A DNA stretch of 64,000 bases, from assembly GCA_027488985.1 (NCBI GenBank), contig JAIYAR010000014.1:124001-188000 (forward strand), written 5' to 3'. Under the pieces are notes generated by a model, which saw nothing but the letters and a program-made list of their open reading frames with translations, was not told the DNA's origin and searched no databases. Below are positions 1 through 8,237 of the stretch, piece after piece (the stretch's first letter is position 1; each line of letters starts with the position of its first letter). The DNA comes from Comamonadaceae bacterium. GTDB lineage: Bacteria > Pseudomonadota > Gammaproteobacteria > Burkholderiales > Burkholderiaceae_C. The position numbers and the translations under genes are program-made.

Positions 1-972
1 GAGTTGGGCCGTTTTGACAAGGCACTGGACACCTACAAAATGGCCGCCACCCTGACGCCGGCCTCCATCAGCCGGGTACAGAACCTGGCCATGATGACCT
101 ATTACTCAGGCGACCACGAAGAAGCCGAGAAGCTGCTCGACAAAACGACGCGCCTGGGTTTGGATTCCAAGATGTTTGACGCCCAGACGCTGGTGTTGCT
201 GGCCTTTACCCGACTGGGTACCGCGGATCGCAAGGGCCTGCAACGCTGCTACGACGACTTTTTGCGTCTGATCGACAGAGATGACGGAAATGCGCGCCTC
301 AAGCGCCTTGCAGCTATCGTGGAAGCGCTCAACCTCATTCAGCAACACCAGTTTGCCCGCTCTGTCGACGCCGTGCGCGAGATGGCCAAGACGGTGCGGG
401 AACCGCAGTTTGATTTTGAGTCTGCCAGCAATCTGGTGGCGCTCATGGCCCAGCTTTCGGCCAAAGCGATTCAACTCAACGAATTGGAAGAGACCATCGA
501 TGTCATAGGACGGCGCTTCTGTAGCAATCGCTCATTGACCGAGCTTCTGGCCGCCAGTGCAATTTCGCACCCCCCATACGCGGACCGGCTGCGGCTGGCG
601 CAATCCCAGGTCCTGGAGTTCGCAGAAACCGCCATGGCACTCAGCTTGGCAGGCGACCCGACGAATGCCGTCAAGAATCTGATCTTGCATGGTCGCGACA
701 CGCTGAACTCGCGGCTGATCGACAACGCCTACCAGCTACTGCAAAAGCACAGCGCCAAAGTCAAAGGCGCGCCAGAGCTGCAGGAGATGGTGCAACAGCT
801 CAAAGCACGCTGCGGGCCCTTGGTCAACCGCGCGTCACTGGGCGAGCAGAAGCGGCAGGCCGGAGGACTGGCCCTGCGCACCGGCAAACGGGCAGCATCG
901 GAAACCAGCCGTCTGAGCGAACCACCGCCGGCCGCTCTCCCGCCGGAGGAAGAGTTACTCCCCGGCGTCTAG
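1..972 (+). CDS. TPR-type protein, 3' part (5' end outside window)
   Basis: The frame is open from the first base and ends at a TAG at 970-972, so about 323 C-terminal residues are visible and the true start is upstream. The visible part is helical, with TPR-like pairs near its start (residues about 1-60) and a Pro-rich tail. Proteins of this type in Burkholderiales often have a CheY-like receiver in front of the TPR region; that half would be off the window, so a signalling role is only inferred. The stop overlaps the convergent urtE stop: the CTAG at 969-972 serves both genes. Confidence 0.7.
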   Translation, partial: ELGRFDKALDTYKMAATLTPASISRVQNLAMMTYYSGDHEEAEKLLDKTTRLGLDSKMFDAQTLVLLAFTRLGTADRKGLQRCYDDFLRLIDRDDGNARLKRLAAIVEALNLIQQHQFARSVDAVREMAKTVREPQFDFESASNLVALMAQLSAKAIQLNELEETIDVIGRRFCSNRSLTELLAASAISHPPYADRLRLAQSQVLEFAETAMALSLAGDPTNAVKNLILHGRDTLNSRLIDNAYQLLQKHSAKVKGAPELQEMVQQLKARCGPLVNRASLGEQKRQAGGLALRTGKRAASETSRLSEPPPAALPPEEELLPGV

Positions 973-1661
973 ATAGCCACGAGGCTGCGTACTCCGTCGA
1001 CTTCCATGTTCTGGCCCATGCCGCGCGCGAGCACGGCGCCACGCTCCATCACGATGTAGTTGTCCGCCAACTCCTGGGCAAAGTCGTAGTACTGCTCCAC
1101 CAGCAGAATGGCCATGTTACCCCGGTCTGCAAGCATGCGGATCACGCGGCCGATGTCCTTGATGATGCTGGGCTGGATTCCTTCGGTAGGCTCATCGAGG
1201 ATCAGCACCTTGGGGCCAGCGGCCAGCGCACGCGCAATGGCCAATTGTTGCTGTTGCCCGCCGGACAAGTCACCGCCCCGACGGTGCAACATTTGCTGGA
1301 GCACCGGAAACAACTCGAACAGCTCAGCCGGGATCGGTGTGCCGGCAGGCTTGTAAGCCAAACCCATACGGAGGTTTTCTTCTACGGTGAGGCGCGCAAA
1401 AATCTCGCGGCCCTGGGGCACAAAGCCGATACCCAAACGGGCGCGCTCGTAGGGCGTGAGCTTGTGAATTTCTTTGCCGCCCATAGAGATGGTGCCGGAC
1501 TTGATGGGCACCAGCCCCATCAGCGATTTCAGCAGCGTGGTCTTGCCCACACCATTGCGGCCCAGAATGACCTTGACCTTGCCGACCTCGGCCTCCAAGC
1601 TCACGTCCCGCAGAATGTGGGAGCCACCGTAGTACTGGTTGATATTTTTTACTTCAAGCAT
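969..1661 (-). CDS. urtE: urea ABC transporter ATP-binding subunit UrtE
   Basis: A 230-residue ABC ATPase of the LivF type, one of the two ATPases powering high-affinity urea import. Walker A is LGRNGVGKTT (about residue 33), the signature is DLSGGQQQQLAIARAL, and Walker B is VLILDEPTEGIQPS. The EGIQPS form after Walker B is typical of UrtE, as opposed to LivF. It is the last gene of urtABCDE, 12 bp after urtD. The gene order urtA-B-C-D-E settles the urea assignment over branched-chain amino acids. Confidence 0.95.
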   Translation of the reverse strand: MLEVKNINQYYGGSHILRDVSLEAEVGKVKVILGRNGVGKTTLLKSLMGLVPIKSGTISMGGKEIHKLTPYERARLGIGFVPQGREIFARLTVEENLRMGLAYKPAGTPIPAELFELFPVLQQMLHRRGGDLSGGQQQQLAIARALAAGPKVLILDEPTEGIQPSIIKDIGRVIRMLADRGNMAILLVEQYYDFAQELADNYIVMERGAVLARGMGQNMEVDGVRSLVAI

Positions 1662-1673
1662 GGTGATTCAACC

Positions 1674-2555
1674 TCAACGGCCCAAATAAACTTCAATCAC
1701 ACGCTCATCCGCCTGCACTTGGTCCAGCGTGCCTTGGGCCAACACCGAGCCGTCGCACAGCACGGTGACGATGTCACTGATGGTGCGGATAAAGCTCATG
1801 TCGTGCTCCACCACCATCAGTGAGTGTTTGCCCTTGAGGCTCAAAAACAGCTCAGCGGTGCGCTCGGTTTCCTCATCCGTCATTCCGGCGACCGGCTCAT
1901 CCAGCAGCAGGAGCTTGGGGTCCTGCATCAGCAACATACCGATCTCCAGCCACTGTTTCTGGCCGTGGCTCAGGTTGCCGGCGAGACGCCCCACGCTGTC
2001 TGCGAGGTGAATGGTGTGCAGGATGTCTGCCAGGCGGTCCCGCTGCGCAGAATCCAGCTTGAAGAACATGGAAGCTTTGACGCCCTTGTCGGTCTTCAAG
2101 GCCAGTTCAAGGTTTTCAAACACCGAGAGTTGCTCGAACACCGTGGGCTTCTGAAACTTGCGGCCAATGCCCAGCTGTGCGATCTCGGACTCTTTGTAGC
2201 GCAGCAGGTCGATGGTGCTTCCGAAGTACACGGTACCGCTGTCCGGCCGGGTCTTGCCGGTGATGATGTCCATCATCGTGGTCTTGCCCGCGCCATTGGG
2301 TCCGATGATGCAGCGCAGCTCTCCGGGCGCAATGTCCAGCGACAGGTTATTGATGGCCTTGAAGCCGTCAAAACTCACATTCACATCTTCCAGGTAGAGA
2401 ATGCGCCCGTGGGTCACATCCACCTCGCCTTGGTTGGCCAATCGGCCGAAACCTGCCGTGCGACCGCCGGACTCGGTCTGAGCCGTTTGCTCGGCCAATG
2501 CGGCCAAGCGCGCTTCGACGCGGCGCGCCCCTTGCTCTAATAGATCGGGAGTCAT
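1674..2555 (-). CDS. urtD: urea ABC transporter ATP-binding subunit UrtD
   Basis: A 293-residue LivG-type ABC ATPase, partner of UrtE in the cytoplasmic ATPase pair of the urea importer. Walker A is GPNGAGKTTMMD (about residue 85), the signature NLSHGQKQWLEIGMLL carries H where G is usual, and Walker B is LLLLDEPVAGMTDEE. The LSHGQKQWLEI signature is a family feature of UrtD. About 50 residues precede the ABC domain, a longer leader than in LivG. The start overlaps the urtC stop by 4 bp, so the two are translationally coupled. Confidence 0.95.
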   Translation of the reverse strand: MTPDLLEQGARRVEARLAALAEQTAQTESGGRTAGFGRLANQGEVDVTHGRILYLEDVNVSFDGFKAINNLSLDIAPGELRCIIGPNGAGKTTMMDIITGKTRPDSGTVYFGSTIDLLRYKESEIAQLGIGRKFQKPTVFEQLSVFENLELALKTDKGVKASMFFKLDSAQRDRLADILHTIHLADSVGRLAGNLSHGQKQWLEIGMLLMQDPKLLLLDEPVAGMTDEETERTAELFLSLKGKHSLMVVEHDMSFIRTISDIVTVLCDGSVLAQGTLDQVQADERVIEVYLGR

Positions 2556-3655
2556 GCTTTCCCTCCCTTCAACTTCTTGATCAAGCCCACCACGCCATCG
2601 GGCAGGAACAGGGTAACGCCGATGAACAGCGCACCGAGGAAATACAGCCAGAACTCAGGGTAGGTCACGGTAAGCCAGCTCTTCGCACCGTTGACGATGA
2701 AGGCTCCCACTATGGGGCCGATCAGCGTTGCGCGCCCACCCACCGCGGCCCAGATGGCAATCTCGATCGAATTGGCTGGGCTCATTTCGCTGGGGTTGAT
2801 GATGCCGACCTGTGGCACATACAGTGCACCGGCTACGCCGCACATCATGGCAGAGATAGTCCAGATGGTGAGCTTGTAGCCCAGGGTGGAGTAGCCGCTG
2901 AACATGACGCGACTTTCCGCATCCCGCACCGCCTGCAACACGCGGCCGAACTTGCTGCCCACCAGCCAACGCGCCATCAAAAAGAACATCAGCAAAGTCA
3001 CGGAGGTCATGACGAACAGGGTCATGCGCATGCTGGTGGTGGCAATCGGAATATCCAGAATCCGCTTGAAATCCGTGAAACCGTTATTGCCGCCGAAGCC
3101 GGTTTCATTGCGGAAGAAGAGCAACATGGCCGCAAACGTCATCGCCTGGGTAATGATGGAGAAATACACCCCCTTGATGCGTGAGCGGAAAGCAAAGTAG
3201 CCAAACACAAAGGCCACAAGCCCCGGCACGGCCACTACCAAAAACAGCGTGGCGCCGAAGCTGCCAGACAGCGCCCAGTGCCATGGCAGCTCTTTCCAGT
3301 CCAGAAACACCATGAAGTCCGGCAAAGCGCTTTTGTAGTTACCGTCCAGCCCGATCTGCCGCATCAGGTACATGCCCATGGCATAGCCGCCCAAGGCGAA
3401 AAACAGGCCGTGGCCCAGACTCAGGATGCCGGTGTAGCCCCAGATCAAGCCCATGGCGAGTGCGCAAATGGAGTAACACATGATCTTGGCCGTTAGTGCC
3501 ACGGCAAAGTCGCTCAAGTGAAAGGCGCTGCCTTCGGGCACCATCAGGTTCAGTACAGGCACCAGGGCGCACAAAATGATCAGCGCAGCCAACCATGCGG
3601 CCCAGCCGGCACGAGTGAGCAAAGGTTGTGGAGTGGGTAAGGAGATGTTGCTCAT
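2552..3655 (-). CDS. urtC: urea ABC transporter permease UrtC
   Basis: A 367-residue inner-membrane permease of the LivM type, one half of the urea channel. It has eight or more hydrophobic segments and the family motif GYTGILSLGHGLFFALGGYA (about residues 69-88). It overlaps urtB by 4 bp upstream and urtD by 4 bp downstream, so urtB-C-D are a tightly coupled unit. Length and motif are normal for UrtC. Confidence 0.95.
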   Translation of the reverse strand: MSNISLPTPQPLLTRAGWAAWLAALIILCALVPVLNLMVPEGSAFHLSDFAVALTAKIMCYSICALAMGLIWGYTGILSLGHGLFFALGGYAMGMYLMRQIGLDGNYKSALPDFMVFLDWKELPWHWALSGSFGATLFLVVAVPGLVAFVFGYFAFRSRIKGVYFSIITQAMTFAAMLLFFRNETGFGGNNGFTDFKRILDIPIATTSMRMTLFVMTSVTLLMFFLMARWLVGSKFGRVLQAVRDAESRVMFSGYSTLGYKLTIWTISAMMCGVAGALYVPQVGIINPSEMSPANSIEIAIWAAVGGRATLIGPIVGAFIVNGAKSWLTVTYPEFWLYFLGALFIGVTLFLPDGVVGLIKKLKGGKA

Positions 3656-5232
3656 GCTTCTGCGCTCCGGCCCTTCATGGCAAAGATGCCTTGCGGACGC
3701 TTCTGGATAAAGACAATGATGAAAACCAGCACAGCGATCTTGGCCAGTACCGCACCAGTCCAGCCCTCCAGGAACTTGTTCAAGATGCCCAAGCCCATCG
3801 CGGCATAGACGGTGCCGGCCAATTGACCCACGCCGCCCAGCACCACCACCATGAACGAATCCACGATGTAGCCCTGGCCCAAGTCCGGGCCCACGTTACC
3901 CACTTGGCTGAGAGCGCAACCGGCCAAACCGGCAATGCCGGAACCCAGTGCAAAGGCGTAGGTATCAATGCGCGCCGTGTTCACGCCCATGCAGCTGGCA
4001 ATCGGGCGGTTCTGCGTCACGCCGCGCACAAACAAACCCAAGCGTGTTTTCTCAATCAGGAACCACACACCCGCCAACACAGCTACTGCAAAGGCGACGA
4101 TGATCAAGCGGTTGTAGGGCAGTGAAAGGTTGCCCAGCAGCTTTACGCCGCCGCTCATCCAGCTCGGGTTTTCCACGCCGACGTTCTGCGCGCCGAACAG
4201 GGTGCGCACCAGCTGCATCAGCATCAGACTGATACCCCAGGTCGCCAACAAAGTCTCCAACGGTCGGCCGTACAGGAACCGGATCACGCTGCGCTCGAGT
4301 GCAGCGCCCACCAGCGCGGAGGTCATGAACGCCACCGGCACTGCGGCCAGCAGGTACCAGTCGAAGGCGCCGGGCAGGTATTTCTGGAACATCACCTGGA
4401 CCATATAAGTGGCGTAAGCGCCGATCATCATCAGCTCACCGTGGGCCATATTGATCACGCCCATCAAGCCGTAAGTAATGGCAAGACCCAGCGCCACTAA
4501 CAGCAGGATAGAACCCAGGCTGATGCCACTGAAAATGGCACCCAAGCGGTCACCCCATGCAAGACGGGCTTCCACGGCACCCAGGCTCTTTTGCAAGGCA
4601 GCTTTCACAGCGCCATCGGTCTCGACTTGCAGGCGCTCTACCAGCAAAGTCTTGGTGGCTGCCTGTGCGCTGTCGCCCAGCTGTGTAGCGGCTTCCAGGC
4701 GCTTGGCAGGGTCTTCGCTACCCAGCAGCGCTGCGGCCCGCAATTGTTGGAGTTTCTCCTTCAAATCGGGCACTGCCTCGGTGGCAATCGCCTTTTCCAG
4801 CAAGGGCAGTTGCCCCGCATCCACCTGACCGTTCAGCGTGTTGATCGCAGCCCGGCGCACCGCCACGTCGGGCGACAAGAGCTTGACCGCGGCCAGCGCG
4901 TTGTCCAACTCGCCTCGCATGCGGTTGTTGTTCATGACGTCTTCAGCGGTATCGGGCACTGCTACTTCGGCTTGGGTTACCGGATCCACGCCTTTACCGT
5001 CCACCATGATCACCGGCACATTGCCGACCAGCTTCACCGCATCGTCAGACAAAGCTTGGAGAAAGCGCACTGTGCGCTCGTCGGCGTTTTCCACCGCTTT
5101 TTGCAGTGCCGCTACACGGGCATCGCTCTCGCCGGATGCAATGCCTTTTGCCTCTTCAGCGCTCAGCGCATGTGCGCGAGCAGCTATTAAAAGCATAGCA
5201 ATCATCAGCCATTGAAGTATTCGTTTTGGCAT
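3652..5232 (-). CDS. urtB: urea ABC transporter permease UrtB, with N-terminal extension
   Basis: A 526-residue protein: signal peptide (about 1-25), a helical non-membrane domain (about 25-225) and a LivH-type permease domain (about 230-520) with GLAITYGLMGVINMAHGELM. It pairs with UrtC in the urea importer. Start chosen at 5232 because GGAGAG lies 9 bp before that ATG; the upstream ATG at 5262 has no such site and lies in the urtA-urtB hairpin. The long periplasmic domain is usual in proteobacterial UrtB. The signal peptide core is encoded by a copy of the dispersed palindromic repeat (5161-5200). Confidence 0.93.
   Translation of the reverse strand: MPKRILQWLMIAMLLIAARAHALSAEEAKGIASGESDARVAALQKAVENADERTVRFLQALSDDAVKLVGNVPVIMVDGKGVDPVTQAEVAVPDTAEDVMNNNRMRGELDNALAAVKLLSPDVAVRRAAINTLNGQVDAGQLPLLEKAIATEAVPDLKEKLQQLRAAALLGSEDPAKRLEAATQLGDSAQAATKTLLVERLQVETDGAVKAALQKSLGAVEARLAWGDRLGAIFSGISLGSILLLVALGLAITYGLMGVINMAHGELMMIGAYATYMVQVMFQKYLPGAFDWYLLAAVPVAFMTSALVGAALERSVIRFLYGRPLETLLATWGISLMLMQLVRTLFGAQNVGVENPSWMSGGVKLLGNLSLPYNRLIIVAFAVAVLAGVWFLIEKTRLGLFVRGVTQNRPIASCMGVNTARIDTYAFALGSGIAGLAGCALSQVGNVGPDLGQGYIVDSFMVVVLGGVGQLAGTVYAAMGLGILNKFLEGWTGAVLAKIAVLVFIIVFIQKRPQGIFAMKGRSAEA
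5161..5200 (-). repeat. dispersed palindromic repeat, copy A (inside urtB)
   Basis: On the minus strand this reads GCTATGCTTTTAATAGC followed by TGCTCGCGCACATG. It matches the shared core (GCTAT..ATAGC arms, then TGCTTGCGCA-like tail) seen in the other copies. It lies in frame in the signal peptide of urtB and encodes the hydrophobic core and cleavage region (residues about 11-24). Confidence 0.65.
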
Positions 5233-5261
5233 ACGCCAATCTCTCCGGGGTAAAAACAACA

Positions 5262-5294
5262 AGCCGCCACGCCCTTTTCAAGGCTGTGGCGGCT
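5262..5294 (-). terminator. hairpin between urtA and urtB (attenuator or partial terminator)
   Basis: AGCCGCCAC (5262-5270 on the plus strand) pairs perfectly with GTGGCGGCT (5286-5294). On the minus strand the stem is followed by TTGTTGTTTTT. It lies after the urtA stop and before the urtB ribosome site. The likely effect is partial termination, keeping binding protein above permease, and protection of the urtA message. Confidence 0.6.
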
Positions 5295-5327
5295 CCGGCT
5301 AAAAACTAGCCTCTCCCTGCCTTCGCC

Positions 5328-6590
5328 TTATTTCTTTGCGGGCTCATCAGGCTTCTTGTCGTTGCCTTCGATGTAAGGAGACCATGGCTTGGCCTTTACG
5401 GGGCCAGGAGTCTTCCAGACCACGTTGAACTGGCCATCGGCCTTGATTTCGCCGATAAACACCGACTTGTGCAAGTGGTGGTTCTTTTCATCCATCTTGG
5501 ACACGATGCCGCTCGGTGCCTTGAAGGTCTGGCCAGCCATCGCAGCGATCACCTTGTCCACGTCGGTGGACTTGGCTTTCTCAACCGCTTGCTTCCACAT
5601 GTTGATACCGATGTAGGTGGCTTCCATCGGGTCGTTGGTCAAAGGCTTGTCTTTGTGGCCGGCAATACCCTTGGCCTTGGCGTAGTCAGACCACTTCTTG
5701 ATGAACTCGGTGTTGGTCGGGTTTTTGATGGACTGGAAGTAGTTCCAGGCAGCCAAATGGCCCACCAGAGGCTTGGTATCTACACCGCGCAGCTCTTCTT
5801 CGCCCACCGAGAAGGCAACTACCGGCACGTCTTTGGCCTTCAAGCCTGCATTGCCCAGTTCCTTGTAGAAGGGCACGTTGGAGTCACCGTTGATGGTGGA
5901 CACCACAGCTGTCTTGCCGCCGGCAGAGAACTTCTTGATGTCAGCCACGATGGTTTGGTAATCGCTGTGGCCGAAGGGGGTGTATTTTTCGTCAATGTCA
6001 GACTCTTTCACGCCCTTGGATTTCAGGTAAGCGCGCAGGATCTTGTTGGTCGTGCGGGGGTACACATAGTCAGTACCCAACAAAACCCAACGCTTGGCGC
6101 CGCCGCCTTCTTTGCTCATCAGGTAGTCGACTGCAGGGATCGCTTGCTGGTTGGGAGCAGCACCGGTGTAGAACACGTTTTTGGACAGCTCTTCACCTTC
6201 GTATTGCACGGGGTAGAACAACAGGCCGTTCAGCTCTTCCACCACAGGCAGTACGGATTTGCGGGATACGGAAGTCCAGCAACCGAAGATGACGGAGACT
6301 TTGTCCTGGGTCAGCAACTGCTTGGTCTTTTCAGCAAACAGGGGCCAGTTGGAAGCGGGGTCCACGACCACGGGTTCCAATTTTTTGCCGAGCACGCCAC
6401 CCTTGGCGTTGATTTCGTCAATCGCCATCAACACGGTGTCTTTCAACACGGTTTCAGAAATGGCCATGGTGCCGGACAGGCTGTGCAGGATACCGACCTT
6501 GATGGTGTCAGCAGCCATTGCGGGCACAGCCGACAAGGTGGTGAGAGCGACGGCAGCGGTGAGTGCCTTCAAAGAAAAACGACGTTGCAT
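5328..6590 (-). CDS. urtA: urea ABC transporter substrate-binding protein UrtA
   Basis: A 420-residue periplasmic binding protein. A Sec signal peptide (about 1-26, ending AVPAMA) precedes a type I periplasmic-binding fold starting DTIKVGILHSLSGTMAISE, the family start of UrtA. The sequence CWTSVSRKSVLPVVE is also characteristic. The gene heads the urt operon, with GGAG 9 bp before the ATG. It is set apart from urtB by a 95-bp gap that holds a hairpin. By eye I see no sigma-54 box upstream, although nitrogen control would be expected for this family. Confidence 0.96.
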   Translation of the reverse strand: MQRRFSLKALTAAVALTTLSAVPAMAADTIKVGILHSLSGTMAISETVLKDTVLMAIDEINAKGGVLGKKLEPVVVDPASNWPLFAEKTKQLLTQDKVSVIFGCWTSVSRKSVLPVVEELNGLLFYPVQYEGEELSKNVFYTGAAPNQQAIPAVDYLMSKEGGGAKRWVLLGTDYVYPRTTNKILRAYLKSKGVKESDIDEKYTPFGHSDYQTIVADIKKFSAGGKTAVVSTINGDSNVPFYKELGNAGLKAKDVPVVAFSVGEEELRGVDTKPLVGHLAAWNYFQSIKNPTNTEFIKKWSDYAKAKGIAGHKDKPLTNDPMEATYIGINMWKQAVEKAKSTDVDKVIAAMAGQTFKAPSGIVSKMDEKNHHLHKSVFIGEIKADGQFNVVWKTPGPVKAKPWSPYIEGNDKKPDEPAKK

Positions 6591-6712
6591 GTGGGCTTCT
6601 CCGGGGGGTTAAAAAAATCCATCTCGCTTCTCGCAAAACAATCTCGAAAGAGGCTTTGTGATGCGATGGAGTGACTGTAGGTTTGGCTGCCCCGAACCGA
6701 AATACGCTGAGT

Positions 6713-6722
6713 GGCGTACGCC
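6713..6722. promoter_or_regulatory. 10-bp palindrome upstream of urtA
   Basis: GGCGTACGCC is a perfect palindrome about 125 bp upstream of the urtA start in an otherwise unassigned 257-bp gap. It could be an operator for the urt operon, but a 10-bp GC palindrome is weak evidence. No -24/-12 sigma-54 motif or clear sigma-70 pair was found beside it. Confidence 0.2.
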
Positions 6723-6812
6723 CGCCGGATAGCCTTCAGCGCAAAACTGGACGCTTAGTTCAAAAGCCGATACATTGCTGACCCAACACGGGTGCCTGCC
6801 AGGGAGGGCACA

Positions 6813-6858
6813 TTGCTATCAATTCAGTAGCTATTCGCGCATATTCCATGAGCACCAG
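6813..6858 (+). repeat. dispersed palindromic repeat, copy B (start of FecR-like gene)
   Basis: GCTATCAATTCAGTAGCTAT followed by TCGCGCATATTCCATG. The ATG at the end of the repeat is the start codon of the FecR-like gene. In copies G and H the same ATG triplet is in the tail (CCATGGGCGC). Confidence 0.75.
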
Positions 6859-7504
6859 ACGCCGATTTATCTCAAAAACCTTCGCATGGGGAAGCATGGC
6901 TTCCCTGACCAACGCACTGGCGATGGGGCAGCACCCCCTCAAATCGGGAGTGCGTCGCATCAAAGGGGATGTGCGCCTCAACGGCGCGCCCGCTAAGGTG
7001 GACCAGCCTGTGCTTCCCGGCGACAACATAATCACCGGCGCCAACAGCGAAGTCTTGTATGTGATGGCAGACAACGCTTACCTGATGCGTGAAAACAGCT
7101 CCATCCAGTTTCTGCAGGATGGTGCGGTAAACGTGTTGCGGCTGATCACCGGGAAGGTACTGGCGGTCTTCGGTCCGGGGCGCAAACGCCTGGAGACCCC
7201 CGCCGCCACCATTGGAATCCGCGGTACCGCGTGCTACATGGAGACCGAGGAGTCCCGTCTGTATTTCTGCCTGTGCTATGGCACAGCTGATATCCAGCCG
7301 CTGGCTGATGTCAGCCAGGCACGCACCCTGACCACCCAGTACCACGACGCCCCGCTCTACATCGGCAAGCAGCCCGGCAAGACGGTCGTGGAGCCGGCCC
7401 CCGTGATCAACCACCGTGACCTTGAACTTGTGATGCTGGAGGAAGCCGTGGGGCGCCAGCCCCCTTTCATGCAGCTCAAAAACCGGGATACCAACAGCTA
7501 CTGA
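6848..7504 (+). CDS. FecR-domain protein with Tat-type signal
   Basis: A 218-residue protein. The N-terminus TRRRFISKTFAWG is a twin-arginine export motif, followed by a short hydrophobic stretch. Residues about 35-135 match the FecR fold (NGAPAKVDQPVLPGDNI, then GPGRKRLETPAATIGIRGTA). In FecR-domain proteins outside iron transport this fold is often a periplasmic structural or sensing module; there is no sigma factor or TonB receptor beside it, so I do not call it a FecI regulator. The start codon lies in a dispersed repeat. It is divergent from urtA and followed by a 237-bp gap. Confidence 0.75.
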   Translation: MSTRRRFISKTFAWGSMASLTNALAMGQHPLKSGVRRIKGDVRLNGAPAKVDQPVLPGDNIITGANSEVLYVMADNAYLMRENSSIQFLQDGAVNVLRLITGKVLAVFGPGRKRLETPAATIGIRGTACYMETEESRLYFCLCYGTADIQPLADVSQARTLTTQYHDAPLYIGKQPGKTVVEPAPVINHRDLELVMLEEAVGRQPPFMQLKNRDTNSY

Positions 7505-7741
7505 TCGGGTCCGACCACTGGCGTGCGTTCGCATCTCCGCGGAGCCACGCCAATTGCCGGGTTTATGCCCAGCGCATGGAAGCCTCCGGCGGCCGGTTCA
7601 TGTCAACAAAGTCACACAAAGCGGTAGCAATTCAGGCGCAAATGTTCACCCTCGAACAGTTGCCCTTGAGTTCGTGCATCAGGGGCCTACCATCGGGCGC
7701 TTCACACAAAACTGTGTAAATCGCAAGTTGGAGCCCCGCCT
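7505..7741. other. intergenic gap, no gene seen
   Basis: This gap between the FecR-like gene and the next plus-strand gene holds no convincing reading frame. The only structure noted is ACACAAAACTGTGT near 7705-7718, a short inverted repeat about 25 bp before the next start. Confidence 0.4.
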
Positions 7742-8221
7742 ATGACATCCACACCGAACCATGCCTCGGACAGCCCGGTACCCGAGCTGCGGCGAGCCGC
7801 CACGTCCCTGATACTGGGCCAATTGGGCGCCGTCGTGGACCAGGACCTGGACTGGCTGGGGGTGATCCGCAAACGCATCAAGGACCGTATGTCTGATGCC
7901 AAGCACATCATGTTCAACAATGAAATGAAGCTGCGACTCATCGAGAGCCAGTTGGAAAAAGGCACAGCCTCGGCCGCTGGCGGACCACCGGTGAAAACGC
8001 TGATTCAACAACACCAGATGCTCTCAGACAAGAATCAGGAGCTGGGCCGCATCGCCGATGTTTGTGGTCTGGCCTTGAGCCTGTTGGACCGTCAGGGAAA
8101 GACCGCGCCCACACCGGCTCCGCGCGCCGCAGCAAGCCGAAAGACGAAAGCAAGCACCACCCTGAGAGTCAGGAACGTGGCCGCCAATGCTGAAATAGCC
8201 GACGTGGAAGAAACCGCCTGA
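7742..8221 (+). CDS. hypothetical protein, helical with Lys/Ala-rich tail
   Basis: A 159-residue protein I do not recognise. Residues about 15-125 are predicted helical and charged (for example VIRKRIKDRMSDAKHIMFN), and the C-terminal 35 residues are low-complexity with Ala, Pro, Lys and Thr. No signal peptide or membrane span is seen. It is convergent with the dioxygenase gene, 16 bp away. Its composition suits a DNA-associated or scaffold protein, but that is a guess. Confidence 0.55.
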   Translation: MTSTPNHASDSPVPELRRAATSLILGQLGAVVDQDLDWLGVIRKRIKDRMSDAKHIMFNNEMKLRLIESQLEKGTASAAGGPPVKTLIQQHQMLSDKNQELGRIADVCGLALSLLDRQGKTAPTPAPRAAASRKTKASTTLRVRNVAANAEIADVEETA

Positions 8222-8237
8222 GCAGTACCGGTGTCGC

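Noticed and set aside
5469-6674. A 401-codon open frame opposite urtA
   Set aside because: UrtA motifs are clear on the other strand; the plus-strand translation is an artefact of high GC.
6591-6847. A sigma-54 promoter or guanidine/ykkC riboswitch upstream of urtA
   Set aside because: No TGGCAC-N5-TTGCW motif on the minus strand and no recognisable riboswitch core by eye; a covariance search would be decisive.
7679-8014. A 111-codon minus-strand frame overlapping the 159-residue gene
   Set aside because: The plus-strand frame is longer and its translation has a more protein-like composition; the minus frame has no ribosome site.
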